Positions 16,900 to 26,579 are shown, numbered from the stretch's first letter. The stretch is DNA of 64,000 bases from Amylibacter sp. IMCC11727 (GCF_029854195.1 NZ_CP122960.1:1556001-1620000), one strand, 5' to 3'. Made by a program: numbers and translations. Notes: generated from the sequence alone by a model not told the origin.

Positions 16900-17925
16900 T
16901 TACGCCCAAGCCGCCCAGCTTAGCCCAGCCACCAACGCCCCGATAAACCCAAGGCTTAGATAGGCCAGAAACACCCTCGGTTTCACCAGCGCCCAGACCG
17001 CAATTGCCGCAGGGATACAGCTCACAGAGCCCGCCAGCATAAACGACATCGCCGCTCCTTGGCTCATCCCTTGCTCAACCAGACCAGCCACCAGCGGCGC
17101 CGCAGCATAGCCGTTCAGATACGCAGGTCCACCGACCAACGCCCCCAGAACAATCGGGCCGAGCCCTTCTCCCCCCAGCACACTTGCGATCCATTCCGCA
17201 GGGGCAAATCGAACCATCAGCGATTCAACAACATAGGCTAAGGTAAGCCATTTAAACAAGAAAAACGCATTTTGCCACGCGGTGCTCAGAAATGTCTGCA
17301 CCCGTTCACTCTCGCTCCAGAATGCCCAAACAGGTTTGCCCGTGAACGGGTTCGTGCCACACCCACAGCCCCCCGCATTGGCATCCTCGCGCAGCGGGTT
17401 CGCAAACAACGCGGTCCGCCCCAGCGCCATAACGCTAAACCCGCCAAGCAATCCAAACCCCACCGTTGCAATGGTTTTTGCCACCGCGAAATCCACACCG
17501 AGAGCGCTTGACGTAATGATAAACATCGGCGGGTCCATAATGGGGGACGCCAGCCAAAACGCCATTACGGCGGCCAATGGAACCCCCATCGCCAACAATG
17601 CGGCCACAAAGGGGATCACTTCACAACTGCAAAACGGTGCGAGCCCCCCAACCATCGACGCCAAAATCACCATGCGCACAGGCGAGCCTTTAAACGCCTC
17701 TGCCACAATCCCTTCGGCCCCTGTCGCCTTAAGATAAGCGACCATAAACACCGCAAAGCCAATAAATATCCCTGTGGACCCCAGCGCCTTACCTGTGGCC
17801 GTTACCACACCCACTAGCTCCGCAGGCACCAGCGCCGCCACGCCCAACAGCATCGCGCCAATCATCAACCAAACACGGTCGATCTTCCAACCGCGCCCTT
17901 CAACATCTACCGTATGATCAACCAT
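16900..17925 (-). CDS. Permease, ArsP/YraQ family (DUF318)
   Basis: A 341-residue membrane protein with about eight to ten helices. GLAPFCSCEVIPF (near 94-106) followed by ASPIMDPPMFI is the signature of the DUF318 permeases, some of which (ArsP) export methylated or aromatic arsenicals. A cytoplasmic loop carries a Cys-rich cluster GGCGCG near 185-190. It overlaps the ArsR-type repressor gene upstream by 8 bases, so expression is likely inducer-controlled. Arsenical export is the best guess; the pairing alone does not prove the metal or metalloid. Confidence 0.82.
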   Translation of the reverse strand: MVDHTVDVEGRGWKIDRVWLMIGAMLLGVAALVPAELVGVVTATGKALGSTGIFIGFAVFMVAYLKATGAEGIVAEAFKGSPVRMVILASMVGGLAPFCSCEVIPFVAALLAMGVPLAAVMAFWLASPIMDPPMFIITSSALGVDFAVAKTIATVGFGLLGGFSVMALGRTALFANPLREDANAGGCGCGTNPFTGKPVWAFWSESERVQTFLSTAWQNAFFLFKWLTLAYVVESLMVRFAPAEWIASVLGGEGLGPIVLGALVGGPAYLNGYAAAPLVAGLVEQGMSQGAAMSFMLAGSVSCIPAAIAVWALVKPRVFLAYLSLGFIGALVAGLSWAAWA

Positions 17926-18256
17926 GAGAATGCTCCGTATCAGGCGCGTCAGCGCAACAGTTTTTCAAGATAAAATTCGACAGGGCCGTGGTCATGTCAT
18001 AAGCAACGGACGAACAAATAATGCTGCGCCCTTCCTTTTTCTGTTCCACCAGCCCCGCATGGACCAAAAACCGCAGGTGATGGTTCAACGTGGAGCCAGG
18101 CACACCTGTGCGTTTGCCCAACTCCCCCATCGACAGCCCCTTCGTGCCCGCCCGCACCAGCGTTTGCAGCACGCTCAAGCGTTGCTCTGATCCAAGCGCA
18201 GCAAAGGCTTGCGCGGCGTCTTCCAGACTAATGTCCATGTTCGAATCCTGTTTCAT
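17918..18256 (-). CDS. ArsR-family transcriptional repressor
   Basis: A 112-residue winged-helix protein: ALGSEQRLSVLQTLV, GELGKRTGVPGSTLNHHLRFLVHAGLVEQKKEGR and a C-terminal helix. Cys81 and the adjacent pair Cys100-Cys101, with a His-containing tail (HSHG), are candidate inducer ligands. It lacks the classical ELCVCDL motif of ArsR1, so its sensing site belongs to another subtype. It is first in a two-gene operon with the permease, downstream of twin palindromes. Confidence 0.9.
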   Translation of the reverse strand: MKQDSNMDISLEDAAQAFAALGSEQRLSVLQTLVRAGTKGLSMGELGKRTGVPGSTLNHHLRFLVHAGLVEQKKEGRSIICSSVAYDMTTALSNFILKNCCADAPDTEHSHG

Positions 18257-18262
18257 GCTTCA

Positions 18263-18310
18263 ATATTTCTAGAATTATCGAAATGAGTCAATCTATATTT
18301 CCAGAAATAT
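18263..18310. promoter_or_regulatory. Twin palindromic operator of the arsR-permease operon
   Basis: A perfect palindrome ATATTTCCAGAAATAT (18295-18310, 7-base arms, 2-base centre) and an imperfect copy ATATTTCTAGAATTAT (18263-18278, two differences) stand 32 bases apart, about three helical turns. The nearer copy ends 7 bases from the arsR start codon. This is the expected place for repressor binding; the second copy also lies about 50 bases upstream of the divergent glycosylase gene. Confidence 0.65.
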
Positions 18311-18361
18311 GGAAATAACCTCACCTTTCCCCAAATTCCATTCCCTGATAAACGGCGTCTC

Positions 18362-18949
18362 ATGTCTCGTTTTGCAGATCATATCGCCAATATTCGGGCT
18401 TGTCGGCTGTGCGCAGATCGCTTTGCGCAAACCCACACCGCGCATGAACCGCGCCCCGTTGCATGGCTCTCTCAAACTGCCAAACTCATGATCATCGGCC
18501 AAGCCCCCGGCGCGCGCGTCCACGACTCTGGTCGCCCCTTCACTGATCCGTCAGGGGACCGCTTGCGCGATTGGTTGGGGGTGGATGAACACACATTCTA
18601 CGACCAATCCAAACTTGCCATTTTTCCCATGGCCTTTTGTTTTCCGGGATACAACGCCAAAGGTTCCGATCTACCACCACCAAAAATCTGCGCCCAAACA
18701 TGGCGTGAGACCACACTGCAAATGATGCCGCAGGTTGAACTCACGCTACTGATCGGCGGTTATGCCCAAACATGGCACCTTAAAACCAAAAACGTCACCC
18801 AGACCGTGCAGAACTGGCGCGACTACGGCCCAAATGTCATTCCACTGCCACATCCCAGCTGGCGCAACACGGGTTGGATCAAGAAAAACCCATGGTTTGA
18901 AACCGATCTTCTGCCCCACCTTAAATCCAGAATAGAAGCCCTGATATGA
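18362..18949 (+). CDS. Uracil-DNA glycosylase family protein (family 4-like, probable Fe-S)
   Basis: A 195-residue protein of the uracil-DNA glycosylase superfamily. Motif A is IIGQAPG at 44-50, followed by GRPFTDPSGDRLRDWL, and motif B is LPHPSWRN near the C-terminus. Cys14-x2-Cys17, Cys93 and Cys110 have the spacing of the 4Fe-4S ligands in family 4 enzymes. It is somewhat short, and exact substrate specificity is not readable. It overlaps the SseB-like gene by 4 bases (ATGA) and is divergent from arsR. Confidence 0.85.
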   Translation: MSRFADHIANIRACRLCADRFAQTHTAHEPRPVAWLSQTAKLMIIGQAPGARVHDSGRPFTDPSGDRLRDWLGVDEHTFYDQSKLAIFPMAFCFPGYNAKGSDLPPPKICAQTWRETTLQMMPQVELTLLIGGYAQTWHLKTKNVTQTVQNWRDYGPNVIPLPHPSWRNTGWIKKNPWFETDLLPHLKSRIEALI

Positions 18950-19728
18950 CCCCTCTCGACACTGCCCAAGCCGCCATGGACGCCGCGCCCGAAGACACCA
19001 CAAAACGCATGGCGTTTTACGAACGTGTGGCTGACAGCGAGTTGTTTCTCGTGCTTGAAACGGAACCCACTGACGACAAAATCCAACCCGCATTGTTCCC
19101 CGTCGAAGATGAACACTACGCCCTGGTCTTTGACAGCGAAAGCCGCATGACCGAATTCACCCAGAACCCCACGCCGTTTCTGTCTATGGCAGGCCGCCAA
19201 ATCACTGCCATGCTTGCGGGTCAAAATATCGGCCTTGGCCTCAATCTTGCCGTCGCCCCATCCTCCATGCTGCTCCCCGCCAGCGCAGTGACGTGGCTCC
19301 ACGAAACCCTCGGCACCGCTCCCGAAGCAGCCGAGGCAACCCCCAGCGCGATTTACCCCCCAGGCCAGCTTCCAGAAACGCTTATCACCGCGCTAGATAC
19401 TAAACTCGCCACCATGACGGGTCTTGCCAAATTCGCCTATCTCGCTGAAATCGAATACGAAAACCGCCCACGCACGCATGTGATGGCCTTCATTGATGCC
19501 ATCCCAGATGCCGAACCTGCCATCGCCGCCGCCATGTCCGAAGCCCTCACATTCTCAGGGATTGAAGCAGGCAGCCTCGATGTGATTTTCCTCTCTGCCA
19601 CCCATCAACTCAGCGCCGCACTCGCCAAAAATGGCCTGCGCTTTGATCTGCCACAACCAGCGGAACCCACCACGCAAACGATAACGGCTCCAGGATCAAA
19701 CCCCGACAAACCACCCATCCTACGCTAA
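18946..19728 (+). CDS. SseB-family protein
   Basis: A 260-residue soluble protein. The N-terminal half matches the SseB N-terminal domain (DSELFLVLETEP, ALFPVEDEHYALVFDSESRMTEF). This fold was named for a secretion-associated protein but is common outside secretion systems. The C-terminal half (about 150-240) looks like an SseB C-terminal domain. The function in this context is unknown; the ATGA overlap ties it to the DNA glycosylase gene. Confidence 0.75.
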   Translation: MTPLDTAQAAMDAAPEDTTKRMAFYERVADSELFLVLETEPTDDKIQPALFPVEDEHYALVFDSESRMTEFTQNPTPFLSMAGRQITAMLAGQNIGLGLNLAVAPSSMLLPASAVTWLHETLGTAPEAAEATPSAIYPPGQLPETLITALDTKLATMTGLAKFAYLAEIEYENRPRTHVMAFIDAIPDAEPAIAAAMSEALTFSGIEAGSLDVIFLSATHQLSAALAKNGLRFDLPQPAEPTTQTITAPGSNPDKPPILR

Positions 19729-19783
19729 AAATCGATGACCCACTCAGAGCCTTTTTCTTGGCCTAAATATCCAAGTCCCGCGC

Positions 19784-20713
19784 TCAATATTTTAGTGCAG
19801 GATCCACCAGATACAAAACCGGCTCGCCGCGCACAACTCGCGCAATATTCGCCGCCGCCACCGCGCTTGATGTGGGAACACGGGTTTCAGACGCGATATG
19901 CGGCGTCACCAAAACACTCGGTTCTGCCCAATAGGGATGGCCACGGGGCAAGGGCTCCTCGCGAAACACGTCCAGAGTCGCCCCTGACAGCTTCCCAGAC
20001 CGCAATCCAGCCAACAGGGCGTCATCGTCGATCAACTCTCCACGGCCGGGATTGATGATCGCCGCACCGTCTTTCATGGCCGCCACTGCATCTGCACCAA
20101 TGATCCCATCCGTCGCGGGTGTCGCGGGCATCAAGGTCACCACAATGTCCGCTTGCCCCAATACGTGGTGCAACCCATCATCTCCCGCAAAACAGTCTAT
20201 TGGGGCGTCTGTTTTCAACGTGCGGCTCCACCCCAGCACGTTAAACCCGTAATCCCGCGCCGCAACGGCACAGGTCATGCCCAATTCTCCAATGCCCAGA
20301 AACGCAACCGTGCGCTGCGATGGCAGGGGCGGGGCCACATCCGTTAACCATTCTTCTGCCTGAACAAACGCATCCGTGTGCAAGTGATGGCGCAGGATAT
20401 GCCCCATTACATAATCAATCATCCCTTGCGTCATGCCAGGGTCCACCATCCGTGCTAGCGGCTGGGTCAACGTCTTGTTGCGCAACAGTTTATCGGGCCC
20501 CGCCCAAAGGCTCTGGATCAGTTTCAAATTGGAATAAACGCTCAGATCATCATCATCGCGCAAGGGCGCATAGATCAGATAATCCACGGTTTCTGGTGCA
20601 TCTGTTTCCTGCACCAAATTAACCTCAATCCCCAACTTTGCGAACTCCGCCTCCAGCACAGGTTGATATTGCGGCCACAGCGCATCGCGGGCCGAAAACA
20701 AAACGTTAATCAT
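19784..20713 (-). CDS. ghrA: Glyoxylate/hydroxypyruvate reductase A (D-2-hydroxyacid dehydrogenase)
   Basis: A 309-residue NAD(P)-dependent 2-hydroxyacid dehydrogenase of the GhrA type. The nucleotide loop is FLGIGELG near 134-141, and the substrate/catalytic region reads INPGRGELIDDDALLAGL, then DVFREEPLPRGHPYW, with TPHIASET carrying the catalytic His. Likely reaction: glyoxylate to glycolate or hydroxypyruvate to glycerate. It ends 55 bases from the convergent SseB gene and lies 9 bases downstream of rodA, on the same strand, so it may be co-transcribed with the mre operon. Confidence 0.87.
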   Translation of the reverse strand: MINVLFSARDALWPQYQPVLEAEFAKLGIEVNLVQETDAPETVDYLIYAPLRDDDDLSVYSNLKLIQSLWAGPDKLLRNKTLTQPLARMVDPGMTQGMIDYVMGHILRHHLHTDAFVQAEEWLTDVAPPLPSQRTVAFLGIGELGMTCAVAARDYGFNVLGWSRTLKTDAPIDCFAGDDGLHHVLGQADIVVTLMPATPATDGIIGADAVAAMKDGAAIINPGRGELIDDDALLAGLRSGKLSGATLDVFREEPLPRGHPYWAEPSVLVTPHIASETRVPTSSAVAAANIARVVRGEPVLYLVDPALKY

Positions 20714-20722
20714 CTGGGAATC

Positions 20723-21862
20723 CTATCGTGGGCGGTGAACATGGGCACTTTGTACCAGCCCAAACGCGATCAGCAACACCATCATCGCCGATCCCCCATA
20801 ACTCACCAGCGGTAAGGGAACCCCGACAACAGGGGCCAACCCCATAACCATTGACATATTGACCGCAAAATAGAAAAAGAACGTGGTTCCAACCCCAATG
20901 GTCACCAACGATCCATACCTATCTCGATTGGCCAGTGCGGACACGTAACAGAACAACAGGATCAGTCCATAAAGCCCCAGCAGAACAATCCCGCCGACAA
21001 ACCCAAACTCCTCACCCAATGTGGTAAAAATGAAATCCGTGTGTTTTTCAGGCAAAAAGTTCAACCGCTGCTGCGTGCCTTGCATAAACCCACGCCCCGT
21101 CATCCCGCCAGACCCCAGCGCAATTTTTGACTGCGTGATGTGATAGCCTGATCCCAGCGGATCGCTTGACGGATCAATAAAGGTTTCAATCCGCTTATAT
21201 TGATAGTCTTTGAGCAGCTGATATTCCGTCCCTTTGGACGTAAACACCCCCGTCACCAACAGCGTCACCGACAGAATAGCAGCCAGAAAATACCCCCAAT
21301 GGACCCCCGCGATAAACATCATGATCGCGCCGCCCATAATGATTAGCAACGCGGTCCCCAAATCAGGCTGTCCCAACACTAAAAATGCAGGCAATAGGAT
21401 CACGGCAATGGGAATAAGCACCCAAAGCGGATGGGAAATGCGCCGTTCTTCCAGCCAATCATAATAAAACGCCAACGCCATCACGACGCCGATTTTCATC
21501 AATTCTGACGGTTGCAGGGTCATAAAACCCAGATCAATCCACCGCTGCGCCCCCCCGCGCGTTTCCCCGATATAGGGCACCGCCAACAACAGCGCGATCC
21601 CAACGATATAGGCGACAATACTGATTTCGCGCCAAAAACTGATGGGCACAAAAGCCATGAACACCATGACACCCGCCCCCAGACAGAACCGAATGATCTG
21701 TGGCTCGGCCCAGCGTTCGATATCCCCGCCAGATACGGAATACAGCATCAAGAAACCGGTGCTGGCCACCGCCGTCAGCAACAACGCCAAAGGCCAGTTG
21801 AAATACAGCACTTTGGACAACCCTGTTGGCACAGAATGGGATGACACGTTCATATAGCTCAT
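20723..21862 (-). CDS. rodA: Rod-shape peptidoglycan glycosyltransferase RodA
   Basis: A 379-residue SEDS-family polymerase with about ten helices. Characteristic stretches are LGQPDLGTALLI, the large periplasmic loop with QSKIALGSGGMTGRGF, the LNFLPEKHTDFIFTTLGEEFGFVGG block and the GVPLPLVSYGGSAM end. It polymerises glycan strands together with PBP2. It is the last of the five mre genes and overlaps mrdA by 4 bases. Confidence 0.96.
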   Translation of the reverse strand: MSYMNVSSHSVPTGLSKVLYFNWPLALLLTAVASTGFLMLYSVSGGDIERWAEPQIIRFCLGAGVMVFMAFVPISFWREISIVAYIVGIALLLAVPYIGETRGGAQRWIDLGFMTLQPSELMKIGVVMALAFYYDWLEERRISHPLWVLIPIAVILLPAFLVLGQPDLGTALLIIMGGAIMMFIAGVHWGYFLAAILSVTLLVTGVFTSKGTEYQLLKDYQYKRIETFIDPSSDPLGSGYHITQSKIALGSGGMTGRGFMQGTQQRLNFLPEKHTDFIFTTLGEEFGFVGGIVLLGLYGLILLFCYVSALANRDRYGSLVTIGVGTTFFFYFAVNMSMVMGLAPVVGVPLPLVSYGGSAMMVLLIAFGLVQSAHVHRPR

Positions 21863-23757
21863 GCTTTGTCATCCTTGATCGGACGCCCCGCGCGAACATC
21901 CGTGGGCAACGCGCGATAGCCGTTGTCTTCCCCCAGCTCCAGCGCCTTTTGCATGATATCACGCGCAATCGGCGCGGCTGCCTTGGACCCGCCACCGCCG
22001 TGTTCTACAACCACTGAAATGGCAAACCGTGGATTGTCCGCAGGGGCATAGGCCACAAACAACGCATGATCGCGCCGTTCCCACGGCAAATCCTCATTGC
22101 GGATCACGCCGCGTGCGCGCTCTTCTTTGGTGATAAACCGCACCTGTGACGTGCCGGTTTTCCCCGCCATCTTCCAATCTTTTCGTTTGATCGCAGATCC
22201 CGCCGCTGTGCCGCCACGCTCATTCACCACGGCAAACATGGCCTTTTGCACGGCTTCAATGTGGTCGGGATCAATATCCAATGGCTCACGCCCCTTTACG
22301 GGCTGTGGGCGGTTATCAATGGCATTCACCAATCGGGGCGAAATTTGTGTCCCTGTCCCCAACCGCGCGGCCATCACCGCCAGTTGCATGGGCGAAGACA
22401 GCACAAATCCCTGTCCAATCGACGCATTCAACGTATCCCCGATCACCCACTCCGCATCTTTGCGGGCTTTTTTCCATGCCTTTGTGGGGGCCGATCCCTC
22501 GCGCACCGCGGGCAGCTCCAGATCGTGCTTCACACCCAGACCCAGCTGCTTTGCCATGGCCGAGATGTTTTCAATCCCCACCTTCTGCGCCACTTCGTAA
22601 TAATACACATCACAGGATTGCTTCAGGCTGTCATGCAGCCCCATACGCCCGTGACCACCGCGCCGCCAGCAATGGAACCGCCGATTATAAAGCTCAATAT
22701 ATCCATTACAGCGTACTTTTTCGTTGGGGGTCATAAAGCCCCCCTTCAACGCGGCCAGCGCCGTTACCATCTTGAACGTCGATCCGGGGGGATACGTCCC
22801 CGTGATCGCCTTGTTCAGCATGGGTTTGTATTTGTTTTCATTCAGCTCTTTAAAGTCGGCTACAGAAATCCCGCGCACGAATTTGTTGGGGTCGAAACTG
22901 GGCGCAGAGGCAATGGTCAACAAATCCCCGTTGCGCACATCCATAACCACAGCAGACGCGCTGTCATCTCCCAACCGTTCCAACGCATATTTCTGCAATC
23001 GGTGATCAATGGTCAGCTGAACATTGACGCCAGCTTTGCTTTCTTCACGGCCCAAAACGCGCATCACACGACCGATTGAATTGACTTCAATCCGTTTCAC
23101 ACCTGCCTTGCCGCGCAGGGGTTTCTCAATCTGCTTTTCAATACCGTTCTTACCGATCTGAAACCGCGGGATCAGCAGCAACGGATCATCATCATCTGTT
23201 CGGCTCAGATCATAGTCGGAAACGGGGCCAACAAACCCCATTATGTGCGCAAAATCATCAGCTTGCGGATAGATCCTATAGTGCCCTAACTCGGGCGAAA
23301 TTCCTGGCAGCGCGGGTGCATTGGCACTCACGGCGGCGATGTGTTCCCAATCCAAATCCTGCGCCACAGTTACAGGAACAAATCCGCGCCGCTTGCGCAT
23401 TTCTTCTAACGCCAGCGCGATATCTTCGTCCGTGATTGGGACAATCGTGGCCAAACGGCGCAATACGGCTTCGGGGTCATCGGCCTGTTCGCGTACCATT
23501 TCGATCTTATAGTTCGGTTCGTTATACGCCAGCGGCTTGCCCAATCGATCAAACACCAATCCGCGCACAGGTGGGATCAGGCGAATGTTCACACGGTTTT
23601 CTTCGGCAAGCAGGCGAAACGATTGGTTCTGCTCCACCGAAATACGCCGCATCTGCCAGCCAAGCGTGCCGATCACGCCCGCCTGCATCCCTGCCAACAC
23701 AATGGCACGGCGCGTCAGCATTTGGCGCAAGCGTCCTGGTTTTTGTGGGCGTCTCAT
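21859..23757 (-). CDS. mrdA: Penicillin-binding protein 2 (elongasome transpeptidase)
   Basis: A 632-residue class B PBP. A cytoplasmic Arg-rich start and one anchor helix (about 16-33) precede the dimerisation domain. The transpeptidase active-site motifs are PPGSTFKM (SxxK), KQSCDVYYYE (an SxD version of SxN) and MAGKTGTSQV (KTG). It partners with RodA. ATGA overlaps join it to mreD upstream and rodA downstream, preserving the standard order. Confidence 0.96.
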   Translation of the reverse strand: MRRPQKPGRLRQMLTRRAIVLAGMQAGVIGTLGWQMRRISVEQNQSFRLLAEENRVNIRLIPPVRGLVFDRLGKPLAYNEPNYKIEMVREQADDPEAVLRRLATIVPITDEDIALALEEMRKRRGFVPVTVAQDLDWEHIAAVSANAPALPGISPELGHYRIYPQADDFAHIMGFVGPVSDYDLSRTDDDDPLLLIPRFQIGKNGIEKQIEKPLRGKAGVKRIEVNSIGRVMRVLGREESKAGVNVQLTIDHRLQKYALERLGDDSASAVVMDVRNGDLLTIASAPSFDPNKFVRGISVADFKELNENKYKPMLNKAITGTYPPGSTFKMVTALAALKGGFMTPNEKVRCNGYIELYNRRFHCWRRGGHGRMGLHDSLKQSCDVYYYEVAQKVGIENISAMAKQLGLGVKHDLELPAVREGSAPTKAWKKARKDAEWVIGDTLNASIGQGFVLSSPMQLAVMAARLGTGTQISPRLVNAIDNRPQPVKGREPLDIDPDHIEAVQKAMFAVVNERGGTAAGSAIKRKDWKMAGKTGTSQVRFITKEERARGVIRNEDLPWERRDHALFVAYAPADNPRFAISVVVEHGGGGSKAAAPIARDIMQKALELGEDNGYRALPTDVRAGRPIKDDKA

Positions 23758-24293
23758 AACCGTTTACCCCAAGCATCCGTTACACCCGGTCTGGGCTTTG
23801 TGATTCCCATCGCGTATTTCATCACGCCCACTGTAACAGGGTAGGCGATCACTGTGAAAAGGATAAGCAGCACCTGTTCCACCAATCGGGGCGCACTGGA
23901 TAATGTCAGCAGCAACAACACGTGTTGAACCAACGTCACCGCAACGAAAATTGTGGCCATCCACAACCATTCCAATCCGAAAATATACTCGCGAAAGGCT
24001 TGGATATTGCCGCGCACAACCTCGGACCCCATCACAATCAAAAGAGTGGCCAAACCAAGGGGCGCTTGGGTCAGAATATCGCGCATGAAAAACACCGCAA
24101 ATATGGACCAGATCGGCACATATTCGGGCCGACGAACGATCAAAGCCATTGTAATACAATAGAAAATATCAGGGACGGGCAGGGAGCCCGCGCTCAGATC
24201 GAAAGGGATGATCGCCCATAAAATGAACACCATCCCAACCAGCACAAAGCTTAGCCGATACATCCACAAACGCAGGGGCGATGTGTCTTCCAT
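23754..24293 (-). CDS. mreD: Rod-shape determining protein MreD
   Basis: A 179-residue integral membrane protein with about five helices, in the correct place between mreC and mrdA. The start is set at the ATG at 24293, which overlaps the mreC stop (TGATG); a GTG one codon earlier is possible. Sequence conservation of MreD is low, so the call leans on topology and order. Confidence 0.88.
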   Translation of the reverse strand: MEDTSPLRLWMYRLSFVLVGMVFILWAIIPFDLSAGSLPVPDIFYCITMALIVRRPEYVPIWSIFAVFFMRDILTQAPLGLATLLIVMGSEVVRGNIQAFREYIFGLEWLWMATIFVAVTLVQHVLLLLTLSSAPRLVEQVLLILFTVIAYPVTVGVMKYAMGITKPRPGVTDAWGKRL

Positions 24294-25180
24294 CACTCAC
24301 TCACTTGCACTTGTCCAGGCAAGGTCGGCCCCACCAATCTCCCTGGTTCGGAAATCGGTGCAGCGGGCAAATGGCGAATGATGCGCAGGAATTCCAATCG
24401 GCGATAATCTGCCGCCAATTTCACCCGCAACCGCCCATCATTGGTGATAACAACCGCACCCACCAACAAATCGGTTGGAAACACGCCGCCATCCCCCGTG
24501 GTAAACACACGATCCCCTGCACGAACCTGATCCACACCGTCCAAAAACTCCAACGGTGGAAACGCCGTATTGTCCCCTGCCAAAATGGCTTTGCGCCCCG
24601 ATGGCGTCACCTCTACGGGAATGCGGCTCGAACTATCTGTAACAAATAAAACCCGCGAACTGTCTTTGCCCACACCCGAAATGCGCCCCACAAGACCCAG
24701 CCCATCCATGGCCGCCCATCCATCAACCACGCCATCATGGCGACCAATGTTGATCAGGGCCGATTGCCGAAACGGGCTGCCGCTGTCTGTCATCACCACA
24801 CCCGTGGTATAGGTCAGCTTGGGGTTCAGCTGCACATTGTTCAAATCCAACAACTTTGCGTTTTTCTGTTCCAATTGCCGCGCTGCTTCTTGAAACTGTT
24901 TCATTCGCTGCAATTCACGGCGAAGCTCTTGGTTTTGCTGATAAATCCGCGAATAGCTTTGTGCATCGGCAATCATATTGGATACATGCGCAACAGGGGC
25001 CAGCACCCATTCCAAATTGGGCACAACCTTGTCAATAACGGCCATACGAAACCGCTCTGCTCGGGGGTTATCAATGCGCCAGATCAGGAACATCGCGAAC
25101 AGAAACACCAACAGCACAGACACCAAAACACGCCGCACAACGCGGCGGAAATGGACCTCACTGTCGTTCTGTACGGCCAT
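24293..25180 (-). CDS. mreC: Rod-shape determining protein MreC
   Basis: A 295-residue protein with a cytoplasmic N-terminus and one membrane helix (about 17-31). A coiled coil follows (QNQELRRELQRMKQFQEAARQLEQ region), then the beta-rich domain with GLVGRISGVGKDSSRVLFVTD and GDRVFTTGDGGVFP. Length and layout are typical. It is 39 bases after mreB. Confidence 0.95.
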   Translation of the reverse strand: MAVQNDSEVHFRRVVRRVLVSVLLVFLFAMFLIWRIDNPRAERFRMAVIDKVVPNLEWVLAPVAHVSNMIADAQSYSRIYQQNQELRRELQRMKQFQEAARQLEQKNAKLLDLNNVQLNPKLTYTTGVVMTDSGSPFRQSALINIGRHDGVVDGWAAMDGLGLVGRISGVGKDSSRVLFVTDSSSRIPVEVTPSGRKAILAGDNTAFPPLEFLDGVDQVRAGDRVFTTGDGGVFPTDLLVGAVVITNDGRLRVKLAADYRRLEFLRIIRHLPAAPISEPGRLVGPTLPGQVQVSE

Positions 25181-25219
25181 TGAATGCTTTCATCGGTTCA
25201 CAGCTTGGCGCGAAAGGCG

Positions 25220-26260
25220 TTAGCTATCGAAATCAATAACATGAAGCAGCTGTTTTTCATACTCCAGCGACTTACCCGTGCCGAGCGCCACACAATTCAG
25301 GCTCTCATCCGCCACCGAAATGGCCAGACCCGTCTGCTCGCGCAGCGCCAAATCCAATTCGCCCAACAACGCACCGCCACCCGTTAGCATCACACCGCGA
25401 TCCACAATATCCGCGGCCAAATCGGGCGGTGTGGATTCAAGCGCGGTCATCACCGCTTCGCAAATCTGTTGTACAGGCTCGGCCAACGCATCGGCCACTT
25501 GCGCCTGTGTAATCTCTGTTTCTTTGGGCACACCATTCAACAGGTCGCGCCCCCGAATTTCCAATGCTGTCCCACGTCCATCTTCTGGCATACGCGCTGT
25601 GCCGATAGATGTCTTGATCCGCTCCGCCGTGCTTTCCCCCACCAAAAGGTTCTGCTGACGACGTAAATAAGAAATAATCGCTTCGTCCATACGGTCGCCG
25701 CCCACACGCACGGACCGCGCATACACAATATCACCCAGCGACATCACAGCCACCTCGGTGGTTCCGCCGCCAATATCCACAACCATGCTGCCCGTTGGAT
25801 CGGTAATCGGCATACCCGCCCCAATAGCCGCTGCAATCGGTTCTGCAATCAGGCCAGCCTTGCGCGCACCCGCAGACAAAACAGATTGGCGAATGGCGCG
25901 CTTTTCAACAGGGGTCGCCCCGTGTGGAACACAGACAATCACACGGGGTTTTGTCAGCGTGGAACGTTTGTGAACTTTGCGGATGAAATGTTTGATCATC
26001 TCTTCGGCAACATCAAAATCCGCGATAACCCCATCGCGCATTGGGCGGATCGCCTCGATTGATCCAGGTGTTCGCCCCAGCATCAATTTCGCATCTTCAC
26101 CAAACGCCAGCGCCTTTTTCACGCCGTCCTTGATGGTATAGGCCACAACAGACGGCTCGTTCAAAACGATGCCCTTGCCTTTGACGTAAACAAGCGTGTT
26201 CGCCGTTCCCAAATCAATGGCCATGTCAGCCGAAAAAATACCAGATAAACTTCCAAACAT
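25220..26260 (-). CDS. mreB: Rod-shape determining actin-like protein MreB
   Basis: A 346-residue bacterial actin. The phosphate-1 motif is MAIDLGTANTLVYVKGKG, then VVDIGGGTTEVAVMSLG and GVMLTGGGALLGELD. The start at 26260 gives the usual length and has AAGGCGG 6 bases upstream; a longer form reaching 26299 adds residues of non-native look. It is the first gene of the operon and organises side-wall synthesis. Confidence 0.97.
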   Translation of the reverse strand: MFGSLSGIFSADMAIDLGTANTLVYVKGKGIVLNEPSVVAYTIKDGVKKALAFGEDAKLMLGRTPGSIEAIRPMRDGVIADFDVAEEMIKHFIRKVHKRSTLTKPRVIVCVPHGATPVEKRAIRQSVLSAGARKAGLIAEPIAAAIGAGMPITDPTGSMVVDIGGGTTEVAVMSLGDIVYARSVRVGGDRMDEAIISYLRRQQNLLVGESTAERIKTSIGTARMPEDGRGTALEIRGRDLLNGVPKETEITQAQVADALAEPVQQICEAVMTALESTPPDLAADIVDRGVMLTGGGALLGELDLALREQTGLAISVADESLNCVALGTGKSLEYEKQLLHVIDFDS

Positions 26261-26523
26261 GTGCGGCCGCCTTTGCTTGCACGAAATGACCGCACCCATC
26301 TGCGGTTAGAGGCTCGCTTATAGCGGCTCCACCGCGTTCTGGTAAAGATACTGCATACACAAAATAGGCATTTTCCCGCTATTCATACGTTGTATATGTG
26401 TGGTTATGCTGGACAAAATTATACATATCGAACATATGCAAAAACCACCGAAAATTTTTCAACGGTCAAACGCAGAATCATCTCTGGTAGAATTGCTGTG
26501 ATTTTTCAACAGAAAATCCCACT
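26261..26523 (-). promoter_or_regulatory. mreB upstream region, strongly AT-rich in part
   Basis: No gene is visible between the mreB start and the leuA terminator. The stretch 26350-26520 is far more AT-rich than its surroundings and contains several TATA-like hexamers and the repeat TTTTTCAAC. The elongasome promoter must lie here or just downstream. I could not settle on a single -35/-10 pair. Confidence 0.35.
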
Positions 26524-26554
26524 AAAAAAACGGGCCGCAAACGCCGCCCGTTTT
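26524..26554 (-). terminator. Rho-independent terminator of leuA
   Basis: On the minus strand a perfect 9-base stem AAAACGGGC / GCCCGTTTT with a short GC-rich loop runs into seven Ts. It begins 26 bases after the leuA stop. It separates leuA from mreB, which is transcribed in the same direction. Confidence 0.85.
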
Positions 26555-26579
26555 AATATTTCTGTCCGTTGATTGTGGC

